A stretch of 64,000 bases of DNA from Aselliscus stoliczkanus (taxonomy: Eukaryota; Chordata; Mammalia; Chiroptera; Hipposideridae): positions 104,374,709 through 104,438,708 of the forward strand of contig CM066737.1 in the NCBI GenBank assembly GCA_033961575.1, read 5' to 3'. Under the pieces are notes generated by a model. The model ran no database searches, was not told the origin of the DNA, and saw nothing but the letters and a program-made list of their open reading frames with translations. The translations under genes were made by a program, and so were the position numbers. This document shows, in pieces, positions 12,165 to 23,999 of this stretch. The first letter of the stretch is position 1. The number at the start of each line of letters is the position of its first letter.

Positions 12165-12345
12165 CCAATGGCCTGAGTCAAGGATTAGTTCAGCCTCTGA
12201 CCAGCTGTGTGACCTTGACCTTGACCTTGACCAAGGCCCTGTGGCTTCTGGTGGTCTTGGTTTCTTCATCTATACTAGGGGGATGGTTATGCCCACCTCT
12301 CACTGCCACTGTGAAGGCAAAAATGAAAGACTGCGGATTCAGGTT
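12165..12345 (+). repeat. MIR copy with internal (GACCTT)n expansion
   Basis: MIR core visible as CCAGCTGTGTGACCTTG and GGTTTCTTCATCTATACTAG. At 12211-12232 the GACCTT unit is repeated about 3.5 times; on the minus strand this gives overlapping TCAAGGTCA sites, the extended half-site of ERR/NR5A-type nuclear receptors. Confidence 0.65.
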
Positions 12346-13715
12346 CCTGCTGCACTGTTGGTACAGTGGAGACCCGTCATTCATCCCTGAGTATTGGTCT
12401 CTCTCTATACCTCCTGAGCTACTGTCATATCTCGTGTGGGGGCAGTGGGCCCTCTGGACACCGTTCCGAGCCTGGTCCCTAGGCTCCACATCCAACCAGC
12501 TCTTTCACCTATATATAGCAAATGGAAATGGCTCTTGAAGGGAACCGGCCGAGTATCCCTGGTAACTGGTGCTTATGAGTTTTCTGTGAGGACTTGGTAA
12601 CAAACTGGGGAAATAGAAGTGGCCCTCAGGACTAGTGATGCTTTCTGTAGCTCAGATCCGTATGAAGTGAGCACTGTTGGAGGTGGGCTTGGAGGGGCCC
12701 AGTTCCCCAAGGAATACCTGGGGGTCTGTTACCTGCCTGATAAAGTACCTCTACCCGGTAGCCCAACAGATAGAAACCCATTAATCCACACACAGACTCT
12801 ACTTCAGGGAAAAGTGACAGCGACTCCTGCATCTAGCGAGCGTAAGGCCTTTTTAATGCACCTTGAGTTCTCAGAGTTTAAAGGGGTCATATCATCTTTA
12901 TCCCTACACTGCCAGGCTTATCCCATAATTTTCCAACTTTTGTTGTGAGAATTTTCACAGCTGACATACCTTGTGATTTAACCTTGGATTTGAAAATATC
13001 TAGCTTCCTTTGGACAAGCAGGACAAAGATATTGAGACTCGCCTTCCTTGGGGGTTGGCACAAGTCTTTGTCTCCTACCTGTGTGGGATGCAGGTAAAGG
13101 CAGACAAGTGTCTTTCTGGTGCAGATAGCTGTCATTAGAGAGGCTTGCCTTTATAACTGAGAGACAGAGGGGCGGTTAGAGTGGTAAAAGGAAAGTGGGT
13201 GGAGTTACCTAAGGAGGCCTCCTGAAGGAGGCTGGCTTTGGCTGTGCCTGCAGGAAGGGAAGGGAAGCAGGGGAGGCAGCATGGCTTGGGGTTTTGGCAG
13301 ATGAAGTAAGAGAAACCCCCAACAGAGTGCCCCAAGTTCACCCAGCTATGAGGTTGAGCCGCCAACTCTCTCTGGCTAAGATAATACTCTAGCCCCCGTG
13401 GTTTCTGGCAAACGGAGTAGGAACTGCTCCAACGACATGACCTGGGTTCCAATAGCTGCCCTTCAACAGCTAGCAGGTTTGGAAGACCTGCCTTTGTTCA
13501 TGTTGGCTGACTCGTGCTTGGTGGACGATTTCATTGGGATCCCTCACAGGGGGAGCTCACTGATGTCGTGCCATTCTTAATGAGAGACCTGAGCTCCCCA
13601 TGGGATGTGATAATTAATTAGGAAGCACGTTGTCAGCAGATCAGATGTCTGAATCCTGATGTATGCCTTGTGTACACAGGAAGTAGAAACTTTTCTTTCG
13701 TTAATTAAAACCAGT
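12346..13715. other. No gene; unique sequence
   Basis: Overlapping frames on both strands lack any family signature. No recognisable transposon apart from possible MIR scraps near 13310-13390. Confidence 0.4.
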
Positions 13716-13727
13716 TTAAAAACCCAT

Positions 13728-13861
13728 TGGCTGGCCGAGTGGCTCAGTTGGTTAAGAGCTTGCTCAAGAGTGCAAGCTGAACTCTGAGCAACAGCAGTTT
13801 GATGCCCAGCCCGAGGTGAGCAGCCACTGAGCTGCCAACAGGTAGCAGGATGGCTCAGCTA

Positions 13862-13904
<43 letters not shown>

Positions 13905-13905
13905 C
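13728..13905 (+). repeat. tRNA-derived SINE, type B, with (AAAT)n tail
   Basis: Starts TGGCTGGCCGAGTGGCTCAG then TTGGTTAAGAGC, and ends GGATGGCTCAGCTATAAAT with a tail of about ten AAAT units. Duplication TTAAAAACCYAT at 13716-13727 and 13906-13917. Confidence 0.85.
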
Positions 13906-14289
13906 TTAAAAACCTATCATCTGGTCCTCGTTTCTATTTTGACTTTAGGTGTGACTCCATCCTGTTGGGGTTCACTTCCCCCCAGTGTGATGAGACACAC
14001 AGTTGAGGGTATGTTTGTCTCCCTCCTCCATCTCCAGTCTCTGATCCCCTTGGGGTTCCTTGGGGTCTCTGATCCCCTGAAGACTCAGCTCCCCACACAA
14101 TCTGGACTCAGGGCAAGCAGCCTCCCTTATCAAGACCAAGACTTTATTCCTTCCATTATGTTGCCCACAAAACAGGGCTGATGATACTTCCCCCTTATGG
14201 CTATGATGTGAACTAAATCAGGTAACAAAAGTACCCTTCTTGATGCCAGGCAGGTTGCCTTTTTAATCTCTCTGTCACCATCACCTCTT

Positions 14290-15055
14290 CTAAGATGAAC
14301 TTCCTTAAATCTTGGATAAACTTCCTTTTTCCTCCATGTTGTCTCTCTGCACCCCCACTTTAGAGGGGGGAGTGTCCCACCCTCCTATCCACAGCTGGCC
14401 CTCTGCCTCTCCTGTGATCCTGATTCACCACTTATCCGCCTTCAGTTGCATCTTCTTCAACCTCTCTTTCAACCACCATCTTTTCAACATAAAACTTTGA
14501 GACTCTCTTCCTTACTGTGTTTTCCCCCTCAATCTGCCTGCATCTTTCACTCGCCTTCCCCTTACTCTCAGATTTCTTCAAAAAGTCAGCTACCCTTGCT
14601 TCCTCTTCTTTCTTCCGAGCCCTTCAGTCGTCCCTCTATGAGCTAGGTTCCATTCTAATCTTTCTACTGACGCTGGTAAGGGAATTGGAATTGTCCATTG
14701 CAGTGGCCTTTGCCGAGTCTTTGCCTTCTGTCTGCTTTCACCGTGGACCAACTCCTCCTTCTTAAAATTCCCCTCTTCTCTGTACCGAGGCCCTGTCCTG
14801 TATCTCTGCCAATGTTCTCTGCATCCTTTGAGAGTAGATCTTTCACTAGAGACCCCCAAATTTTGTGGCACTCTCAAGGCTTTCCTCTCTGTACCATCTT
14901 CCTTTGCATCTCACCCACTCCTGTGATTATAATTGGTTCCTCTCTGCTGATAACACCCACATCTTCATTTCTAAACTCTGCCCAGACTGAGCAGCTGCAC
15001 AGACATGACCCACATGGCCTCCAAACTTGATAGCCTTTTTCACTTACTGTCCTCA
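14290..15055 (-). repeat. Probable L2 (LINE2) fragment, antisense
   Basis: CT-rich sequence with phrases typical of antisense L2 coding sequence, such as CATTGCAGTGGCCTTTGCC. Frames are broken and identity is low. Confidence 0.45.
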
Positions 15056-15060
15056 CCCAT

Positions 15061-15488
15061 TGAGGGCTGAATGCTGTCCACTAGAAAAATAGGTTGAAAC
15101 CCTAACCTCTGGTATCTGTGAATGTGCCCTTATTTGGAAATTGTAAATGTAATCAAGTTAAGATGAGGTCATACTCGATTAGAGTGGGCCCTAGTCCAAT
15201 ATGACTGGAGTCCTTAGAAGAAAAGACACCAATACACAGGAAGAAGGCCATGTGATGACAGAGGCAGAGGTGGGAATGATGTATCTACAAACCAAGGACT
15301 TCCAGTAACCAGCAGAAGCTGGAAGAGGCAAAGAAGGATGCTCCCCTTGAGCCTTCAGAGAGAGCATGGCCCTGCCGACACTTTGATTTTGGACTTCTGT
15401 CCTCCAGAACTGTGAGAGAATAATTAGTGTTGTTTAAAGCCTTCCAATTTGTAGTACTTTGTTATGGCGGCATGAGGAAACCAACACA
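15061..15488 (+). repeat. Solo LTR of the MaLR type (MLT1/MST-like)
   Basis: Starts TGAGGGCTGAATGCTGTCCA, contains AAGATGAGGTCATACTCGAT and CCTCCAGAACTGTGAGAGAA, and ends GAGGAAACCAACACA. These are hallmarks of MaLR LTRs. No internal retroviral genes are present. Confidence 0.8.
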
Positions 15489-15734
15489 TCACGTGATCTC
15501 CCCATGTGATCCCTATGGCACTCACCAGACTTTTAGGGATGCAGGCTGACATCTCAGAACCAACCTTGAAGCCCCTCTCCCTCACTTCGCTGCCCAGTTT
15601 TTCACTTCTGCCTTGACTGGGTGGAGACACTCATCTACCTCTTTCCCAGTTGAGTGTGGTCACACTGATTCTGGCCTCTCTGTTCTTCTATCCATCCAGC
15701 AAACTGCCCTCTATAATTTTCATAAAACAGCTCT

Positions 15735-16030
15735 GATTATGGCTGCATATTGGAATTGCCTGGGGAGGTTTTCAAGCACTTGTGCCCACCACACACTTCT
15801 GAGTCTCAGATCTGAATTTCTGGGGATGGGGCCTAGGACTCAGTATTTTCTTTTCTTTTTTTTTTTGTTGAGGGAAATGTCACTGGCCCTCATATGTGGG
15901 ACCCGAACCGGGGCCGCTGGCTTCCCAAGCCAGCGCTTAACCACTGCGCCACTTGGCCAGCCTAAGGGCCTCAGTATTTTCAATGCTTCCCAAATGATTC
16001 CAGTGAGCAGCTAGGCTTGAGAACTATTGG
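15735..16030. mobile_element. MER5A-type hAT relic split by a SINE
   Basis: Left part 15735-15850 (TGGAATTGCCTGGGGAGG, GAATTTCTGGGGATGGGGCC) and right part 15982-16030 (CTAGGCTTGAGAACTATTGG) form one MER5A-like element. It is broken by the reverse SINE between them and its duplication. Confidence 0.7.
15851..15969 (-). repeat. tRNA-derived SINE, type A, inside MER5A
   Basis: Reverse type A copy with a T-rich left side, flanked by the 12-base duplication CTCAGTATTTTC (15839-15850 and 15970-15981). It therefore inserted into an older hAT relic. Confidence 0.88.
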
Positions 16031-16087
16031 TTGACAGAAGATCACAATAGCCAGAGGAAACTTAGGGAAGAAAGGATACATTTAAGA

Positions 16088-16305
16088 CCGTAGTTCTCAA
16101 CTGGGGGTGATTTTGCCCTCCAGGAGGTATTTGGCAATGTCTGGACACATTTCTGATTGTCAAAACTAGGGTGAAACTACAGGCATCTATAATAAGTAGA
16201 GACCAGGGATGCTGCTAAACATCCTACAAGTGCACAGGACAGCCCCACACCTAGGAGTTATCCAGCCCCAGATGTCACTAGTGCTGAGGTTGAACATTCC
16301 TAGTT
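16088..16305 (+). mobile_element. MER20 (hAT-Charlie) copy
   Basis: TAGTTCTCAACTGGGGGTGA at the left, CATCCTACAAGTGCACAGGA inside and GCTGAGGTTGAACATTCC at the right match MER20 over nearly its whole length. Confidence 0.8.
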
Positions 16306-16309
16306 TAAG

Positions 16310-17895
16310 AGATGGGATAGAAGCAGCAATGCTGACATGGACTTTGGGTCAGGCAGACAGATGTGGCCAACACGAGTGAGGAAAATGCACATGGTGCCTC
16401 ATACCATAACCCATTCTTTAGCCTGGTATGTTGAAACTTTTCATGCCACACCTTTCATGTGAAGCCTCAACCCGTTTCTGCCAAATTTGTTCTCTTGCTC
16501 TCCTTTTGGAAATGAGGTTTAGTGGCATTTTTGCCAGAAGAGAGAGGCTCATCACCCCTCAAATTGCTTTTGCCAAACTCAACAATCACTGTTTGGGTGG
16601 TTTCCGCAGCCCCTAATGAGGATGCTGCCTGTTGTTAAATGAACAACTGATTAGACTGGGAAGCGATTGGCTAACAGGCTCCTGTGTGCTCATTGTTACA
16701 GATCTTTTCCAGTTTCATGACCATGGCCTACCTGGGAACCACCTCTACTATTAAAGAGAAACACTGATGATAATGGCTTTGCAATTTGTAAGAGTTTTCA
16801 TACACATCATGTAATTTGGTTTGTCATTTCAGCTCTTAGCTTTATGTGGTGTCATTTCCTATAAAGGAAAGTATAACAAATACAGAGGAGGTACTGAGGA
16901 AATATATCAGGAACGAGAATAAGATTAAGGCATCAAAAGGCATTAAAAACCCACATTGGATGTAAAATTAGAAATTTCATTCTGGTAATGGGGGGCAAAG
17001 CTTTGCCAAATTGATAAAGCTTCGGGAAGATCTAATTATGGAAAGCACCCAATTGTATACAATTATATTCTAAATTTCTGACTATACTGTATTTCTAGTA
17101 TCTTTGTTTTTCAATTTATACAGCATTGTGAATACAGAATGGATGTCTTAATATTTTGAATATTATTGCTACTTTATATAAAGAGTATCTTTTCTGCTTC
17201 AAATGAAAGATTTAAGAATTCTTGCTGTATTTTATAATTCTATGCTCTCTAAGGGTTCAGATATTTGCTACTAGAATGCGACTTTGATTTTATCATGAGG
17301 AGTAAAGTGAGAATAGTAGTCACTTAACAATTTCTTTTAAAGGACAATTTATTTAAAATCTATCCACTCAAGCAGGGAGGGATTTTCACACTAGAATGTG
17401 AAGTGAGGTTGTCTTTGTTTCTGGGGTTGTTGCTCTGGGTTTTAGTTTCCTTGGAGAGGCAAAGAGGAAGGGTTATTCTAGGCACGTGTGAATGCCTTCT
17501 AGGCCCCAGAAACAGTGGGATGGGATAGGTCCCAGGGAAACCCACTCACTGTCTCTGAGTTGCCTGTCTTTGTCAGAGGTGATGGCCATGATGTCTTCCA
17601 CCGATGCAGCCTTAGCTTCTTACTCAGGAGAGAGGTGAAGGGGCTTAATGAGTTGGAAGGGCATGCTGGCTCATTGGAAAAGGAGGGAACATCCACCACC
17701 AGGAGGAAAGAAACAGTCCAGAGAGGAGACAGTCAATGCCAAGAATGAAACATGAGGAGAATGGAAAGATGAATGCGGTTCTGTCCCCTGGAGCTGCAGG
17801 GCTACTAGGAGGCTCTATCCTGGGTCACTAAGTAGGAGGCTGGGCTTTGGGGCAAAAAAGTTTTCTGAAGCTTGGAAGTTTCCTAGGAATTAGTT
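16310..17895. other. No gene; unique sequence
   Basis: No recognised repeat or exon; AT-rich between 16780 and 17350. Confidence 0.4.
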
Positions 17896-17907
17896 TGAAG
17901 GAATATG

Positions 17908-18067
17908 TATAGTCTTTTTTTTTCCCCTCTTTTTTAGCTGAGCCACCCTGCCACCTGTTGGCAGCTCAGTGGCAGCTCAGCTAGGTTGGGCATTGAACTG
18001 CTGTTGCTCAGAGCTCAGCTTGCACTCTTGAGCGAGCTCTTAACCAACTGAGCCACTCAGCCAGCCC
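17908..18067 (-). repeat. tRNA-derived SINE, type B
   Basis: Reverse orientation with a T/C-rich left tail. Contains TTGCACTCTTGAGCGAGCTC and ACTGAGCCACTCAGCCAGCC. Exact duplication TGAAGGAATATG at 17896-17907 and 18068-18079. Confidence 0.88.
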
Positions 18068-18574
18068 TGAAGGAATATGGAAATATCCCTTCTTGGTGAT
18101 TAATGACTCCTCAGTCATGCTGAGGCCAAAAGCAACTGAAAATATAATTTCAGAAATTTGGAAGTACACATTTGACAAACTTTATTGATAGCTGTGTGAC
18201 TATGATAAGGACATACAGATAGATCATTGTACAATTTGATGCATTCCAGTTGCCTAAACAATCATAGTCCTATAACAAATAGTGACTCCATTTCCTGCAT
18301 ACAGTTGGTGCTTAATGAATCATGGTTGAATAAAGGAATGAATGAATGAACAAACCAGTCAACCAACCATGGTGGCCTGCACAGGATTCTCTCACCTTGA
18401 TGCTGTTTTCAAAACTTTTGTCGATTATTTGGATCTCAGGCATATAAGGCACATGAAGTAACTTTACTATACTTGGAGACTGTGTGATGCTCTGATTTAT
18501 ATGAAGAATCTTTATGCCCATCACTGGCACAGAACCCTTAAAACGCTTGGAATTTCCTGTGATGGAGAGCAAGA

Positions 18575-19246
18575 AAGGTGTTTTTGTTATGTTAATGAGG
18601 TGACTTTGGGACCTAAGGATGGGGGCTAGTTGCCAGTGGAGTCCACCAGGTGATTAGAGGGTTGGAACTTTTAGTTCCATCCCACCCCACACCCCACCCC
18701 CACCTCCAGGGAGGGGAGAGGTGCTGGAGATTGACTTCAATCACCAATGGCCAATGATTTAATCAACCATACCTATGTAATGAAGCTTCCATAAAACCCC
18801 CAAACAACCTGGGGCTTTGGAGAGCTTCCAGGTTGGCGAACCTGTGGAGACTTGGGGAGAGTTGTGCACCCTTTCCCATATGTTGTGCTATGCATCTGTT
18901 CATCTGGCTGTTGATTCATATCCCTTAATATCCTTTATACCAAGCCAGTAATCTAGTAAATAAAATGTTTTTCTGAGATCTGTGAGCTGCTCTAGCAAAT
19001 TAGTCGAACCCAAGGAGGGATTGCTTGGAACCTCTGATATGTAGCCGGTAGGTCAGAAGCCCAGGTAACAACTGGGACTTGTGACTGGCCTCTGAAGTGG
19101 GAGAAGGCAGTCCTATGGGACTGAGCCCTTCACCTGTAGGATCTGACACTACCCCCAGGTAGATGGTGTCAAAATTGAATTGTAAGACACCCAGCTGGTG
19201 TTGGAGAATTCCTTGGTGGTATGGGAATTTTCCACCACACACACAC
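18575..19246 (+). repeat. Solo LTR of an endogenous retrovirus (family uncertain)
   Basis: LTR-like block with TGAAGCTTCCATAAAACCCC, a poly(A) signal at 18959-18964, then GAGATCTGTGAGCTGCTCTA and CCAGGTAGATGGTGTCAAAA, as in old mammalian LTRs that carry a spliced-out-looking R/U5 part. No retroviral genes lie beside it. I cannot name the family safely. Confidence 0.6.
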
Positions 19247-19519
19247 TAGAATTGGTAACCAGAATCATCAGAGACAAAATAAATCTCAGAAGATTAATGG
19301 AATAGATGATAGAAGAAAAATCAAGATTATCTTTATAAGTTGGAAACTGGACCAAGATGTACAGGCATAGATATGAAGCCCTATGTATGAGATGAACATT
19401 TTGATTGGACCACAGGAGCCTCCTATTTTGAGAGTAATGATCATGAAAAAGACTTGGGGGTCTTGCTCCTGTCCCCAACATTCAACCAAAACTCTTGGAA
19501 ATTCCATTGACTATTTGGT

Positions 19520-19810
19520 GGTAAAAGGTACTTTCTGCTTGTCAGTCCTCATCTTTGTTGCTTCCTCTATAGTATTGGACACCATTTGACACTGTTAACT
19601 TTGTGCCCTTCATGGAACCTTTTTCTAATTCTATAACTCGACTTTGGCTTTGTTCCCCTGCTTTTCTAATTTTTCCTTGTCTTTTTTTTTCCCTTGTAAA
19701 GGTTTTCCTTTACCTTTATGTTTAAAAGTCAATGTTCCTTAAATTCTAATCTTAGGGTATTTGTAATCTGTATCTCTCTCTAGTTATTTGTTCTCCATTC
19801 AATTAAAATA
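19520..19810 (-). repeat. L2-like fragment, antisense
   Basis: CTTGTCAGTCCTCATCTTTG and CCATTTGACACTGTTAACTT resemble antisense L2 coding sequence. Broken frames. Confidence 0.45.
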
Positions 19811-19822
19811 TATTTGTTGAGG

Positions 19823-20186
19823 GCCGGCCAAGTGATGCGTTGGTTAAGAGTTGGCTTGGGATGCCAGCTCTGAGCAGTAGGACCCAGGTTCAGATCCCAC
19901 ATGAGGGCCAGTGATGCTGCACCCTCTACAGCTAAGATGGTGAACAACAGCTCAGCTAAGATGGTGAGCTGGGCTGCCATGAGCTACCGTGAGCCGCCAT
20001 GAGCGGCCATCCAATGGCCGGCAAGCAACTGCTTCACCCGGGAAGAGCACAGTGATAACAATACCAACATAGGCCAGTGAAGTGACGTCCTCCACAACTA
20101 GACTGAAGAACAAAAGGACAGCAACTTGTCTGTTCCCCTTCCCTGATTCCCCAATGCTGTTCCCCTCCCCCAGTTCCCTAATAAAA
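19823..20186 (+). repeat. Long composite tRNA-derived SINE (type C)
   Basis: 364 bases. The head GCCGGCCAAGTGATGCGTTG and CCCACATGAGGGCCAGTG match the short type A SINE, but a 240-base body follows, with repeated CTAAGATGGTGA and GAGC..CCATGAGC units and the tail TCCACAACTAGACTGAAGAA, CTGTTCCCCTTCCC and CCTAATAAAA. The tail resembles the Rhin-1-type SINE of rhinolophoid bats as I recall it. Duplication TGTTGAGG at 19815-19822 and 20187-20194. Confidence 0.8.
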
Positions 20187-20194
20187 TGTTGAGG

Positions 20195-20450
20195 ACCTAC
20201 TATGTGCCAGGGACTATTGTAGGAGCTGGTAATATAGCAGAGAACAAAACAGACAAAAATTTCAGCCTTTGGGGGGCTTATAGTCTTGGGGGAAGAGAGT
20301 CAATAAATAATTAAATAGAGAGATCAGTGTTCGGGCATAGTTAAAGCAATCATGAAAATTACACCCAGGTAAGGGGACTGGGCATGTCGGGGCTACTATT
20401 TTAGACTAGAAAGTCAGGTAGGGTCCCCTGAGAAGGGGACTTCTTGTACT
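20195..20450 (+). repeat. Old L2/MIR-type 3' core
   Basis: ACCTACTATGTGCCAGGGAC, then GAGAACAAAACAGACAAAAA, a pattern common in L2/MIR 3' regions. It is the host sequence into which the type C SINE inserted. Confidence 0.5.
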
Positions 20451-20639
20451 CCCCAGGCTACTTCTGCACCCAAAACTCCCAGATCCTTGTCTCCAGGCAA
20501 GCCCTCTCATCTGGAGCCATATTCCTGAATGCCCCGTGGACGGCCCCTATTCACTGTCCTAGGGCACCAGAAACGACACATGCTCATCTTCTCTACCAAA
20601 CCTGCCTCCTCTTTGTTTTCCCATTCTGGTTCACAACAC

Positions 20640-21010
20640 AACCATCTCCTCACTCATCCAAGCTAGACACTCCACAGTCCCCTTCGCATCCTTTTCCTTC
20701 CTCTGCCACGCCATGCATACGTGTCCAACCAGATGTCATCCGGGTCCTCACTTCCTCCATGCTATAGTTCAGGCCCCAGTATCTCTTGCTTGTACTATTT
20801 TAGGAGACTCTGATAGCTCGCCAGCCTCTAATCTGGCCCTGCCCCACTCCCTTTCACATTACCAACAGAATGACCTTTGTAAAGCACAGAGCAGATCTGC
20901 TTTCAAGCCTTCCATCTCCACCCATTGCCTCCAGGATTAGCAAGGTGTTCGGCTGGCTCCCAATCTACTGGTTCAGCCAACTCCTTTCTTTTCCCTCCCA
21001 CCAGCCCCAC
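20640..21010 (-). repeat. L2 fragment, antisense
   Basis: CAGAATGACCTTTGTAAAGC and ATTGCCTCCAGGATTAGCAA are typical antisense L2 phrases. Confidence 0.55.
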
Positions 21011-23330
21011 CACAAGCACCTGTGCCCTCTATCAGAAGAATCATCTTTCTAACACTTTAACAATTCCTTGTTTTTTCTTTCTGTATGCTTTTCAGTTTTT
21101 CCTGGAACACTCTTCCCCTTGCCTACATTTTCCTTCTTTACCCTTCCCTATTGTTAACCACCCTGTTCTTCCCTGCCCTTCCCTGCTCTTTCCTACCTGG
21201 CAGGTTTCTAACCAACTGCAGTAGCCAACTCAATGGGGTGAAGCTTTCCCCAAATTCTCTTTCCCCCCTCTCATCTTCTTTGTTGTGATACCGTAGTGCT
21301 GGTAGCAGGTAGGATCACCCTGGGTTAGGTGGACTCTCCTTAGTCCGTGGGTTACATGGAGACAGGCAGCATCTCTTGTGCATGCTTGTGGTTTTTGTTT
21401 CAATAGATATCAGCACTTGGAAGGTTATTCTGCGCATGTTTTCTAAACTGGCTGGAATTCTACAGAAGACGTGCAAATGCATAAGTTGAACTATATGAAA
21501 CTACTGTTCTTCTTAGTCAATATTAGCAATTTTGTATGGTTCAATCGAATACATCTGTTTTGTGTCAATATTTGTTATTCCCATTTTGGCTTTGAGAACT
21601 ATTCTTAACTTCAGTCAGACTGCCTTAAGGTATGGGGCTCCAAGAATTATTTTCAGCTCTGCGAGACATTTCCCATCCTACTCATTCTACGTGTCCAGTT
21701 TTTCTGGACAAAAATGGATGCATACCTGAGAAATGTTATAAATACCTACTCGCCTTTCTTGCTATTAACGATGTTTCTATTATGCTTTTCTGATTCAAAT
21801 GGTTTACCATAAACATCAGTGAAGTTTTGAGGCTGTTTATAAAAAGTTACAATGGTAACTTTGTCAGACATAAATGGCCTAATGAAAAGAAAATGATGAA
21901 GTAGTGAATGAGACAAAAATGATTCATTGCTCATTTACATGGAATTTTTCAAGGTGAAAGCAGATCAAGGTGTCGGCTGGAGATTTGTGACTGTCTTATC
22001 TCATGGTTTTGATTTCATGATGATGCAGAACTAAAGTTGTCCTTAAATTTGGAATGTCTTCCATATTCTACCTTCCCTCCCACCTTTACTGATACTTAAA
22101 AATAATATTCTTAGATCATAGCCAAAAAATTACTTTATTCTGCATGCTCTATAATTGAATGGTTTTGCTAGATACTTTTAAAATAAAAACCAATAATATA
22201 ACTACTCACAGTTGTCCCCTTTTGTGCTGAATTGAATTTTGTTTTGGTTTTAATTCTTACTTGAATGGCTGAGGGAGAACAAACCTGTCACAGAGCAACA
22301 ATTACTATCTTTCTATCTGAACACACTTAAGTAGTCTTTGCAAAAATGTTTAAGACCATTCTGTTTGGACACCTCATCAGGCTTTCCTGGGGAGTTAGTT
22401 CATCACAAATGAATCTCTTTTTGAAAGCCTGAAATTTTAGACTGTCATGCTTCTCAATCCCCTTACCAGGAGACAATAAAACTGGGTGGGGCCATAATTT
22501 AAGGGAATAGCTGATTGTGGGCATGGTCTTCAAGGACAATGGTTAAAGTGAAAATGAGATGTAAAATTAAAAGAAAATGTTGAAACAGGCTAAACTGGCT
22601 TTCAAACAATCTTTTCTGGTTTAACAGGGCCTTAGGTATTGAATGTAGAAGGCTTTAGGGATTATCTAAAGCTAATGTATTAAAAGATCAGGTTGTTAGA
22701 GGATTTTGATTCAGGATCTTATACATTTTTTTAAAGTGTTGAGCAAGAAACCCTCAAAACTCGGGAGAGACTTTTTTTAGGAGAGGGTGGTCTCTGATTT
22801 GTTTTATGTTTGCTTCTAACCAACAAAACCAACTAGAAGATTCTATTCTCCGTCAAGGGGGCCCTTTGCCCTGTGGTTATCAGTATTCATCCTGTATTTG
22901 ACTTAAGTTTCTTTAAATTTTTTTTGATAGGGACAATGAAAGTAAATGGGTCAGCAAAACCTTAAAACATGGTACCAAAATTAGTGATGCTTGGAAACAC
23001 GTGGCTCAACCATGATAAAGGCGTATGTGCTTAGATGGGTTGAGAACGTTGGTCCTCTAATATCTGGGTCTGCAAGAAGGCTTGTGAAACCAGCAATCAA
23101 AATCATTATTGTTCCAATAGCCTTTATGCTGAACATTTAGGATGCTCTTGAAAATATCCTTTTGACTTGGAGCCAGGGTTTCTAATGAATAAAGTTACAT
23201 GTAGAAATAACCACATCCAATAAGAAAAACCCCTCTATTTTGATTTTCATTCCAAGAAACCACCAAAATGTCAGCTAGATATACTTGTAGCACATTATGT
23301 TTATTTTTAAATGAGGATAGGTGTCTCTTT
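21011..23330. other. No gene; unique sequence
   Basis: No exon or transposon recognised in about 2.3 kb. Short frames only. Confidence 0.4.
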
Positions 23331-23334
23331 AAGA

Positions 23335-23636
23335 ATTGGGCCTGACAACAGACATCTGAAAAGTTGCTCAACCTCACTAATCATCAGGGAAATGCAAATT
23401 ACTACCACAATGAGCTATCACCTCACACCTGTCAGAATGGCCATCATCAATAAATCAGCAAACAACAAGTGCTGTCAAGGCTGTGGGAAAAGGGAACCCA
23501 CTATTGGTGGGATTGCAAATTGGTGCAGCCTCTTTGGAAAACAGTTTGGAGGTTCCTCAAAAAAATTAAAAATAAAACTACCTTATGATCCAGCAATTCC
23601 ACTTCTGAGTATTTATTCCAAGCCAACTCTTAACCA
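23335..23636 (+). repeat. L1 3' region fragment
   Basis: Contains TCATCAGGGAAATGCAAATT, ATCACCTCACACCTGTCAGA and CCTTATGATCCAGCAATTCC, hallmarks of the 3' part of L1MA/L1PB-type elements. It runs directly into the (TA)n(GA)n microsatellite. Confidence 0.85.
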
Positions 23637-23637
23637 A

Positions 23638-23747
<110 letters not shown>

Positions 23748-23999
23748 AAGGCAAATATGAAAGAAAGCAAATAAAATAGAAACGGAGGGCAAGTACTTTG
23801 AGTATATTCTGCCGGGGTCAGGGGTAAATGAAGTAAATCAGACTGTGATGCCCCATAAAGGGGCCCCACGGGAAAGAAAGAGTTTGCTTATGGAAGCCGT
23901 GCGTTCTCCTGAGAGAACACAGAGCGTGGCCGACCAGCTGAGTCATGTGGTGGGAGGGGGCTCTTTTCTTCTCCTCCACATCCCCCTCCTCTGATGTCA

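Noticed and set aside
11914..12390. 158-codon open frame upstream
   Set aside because: It runs into a MIR with a simple-repeat expansion (giving an LDLDLD run) and has no homology features.
13860..13905. Regular short repeats as a possible CRISPR-like array
   Set aside because: It is the (AAAT)n tail of a SINE, and the genome is mammalian.
18575..19246. Possible intact endogenous retrovirus
   Set aside because: Only an LTR-like block is present; no gag, pol or env frame lies on either side.
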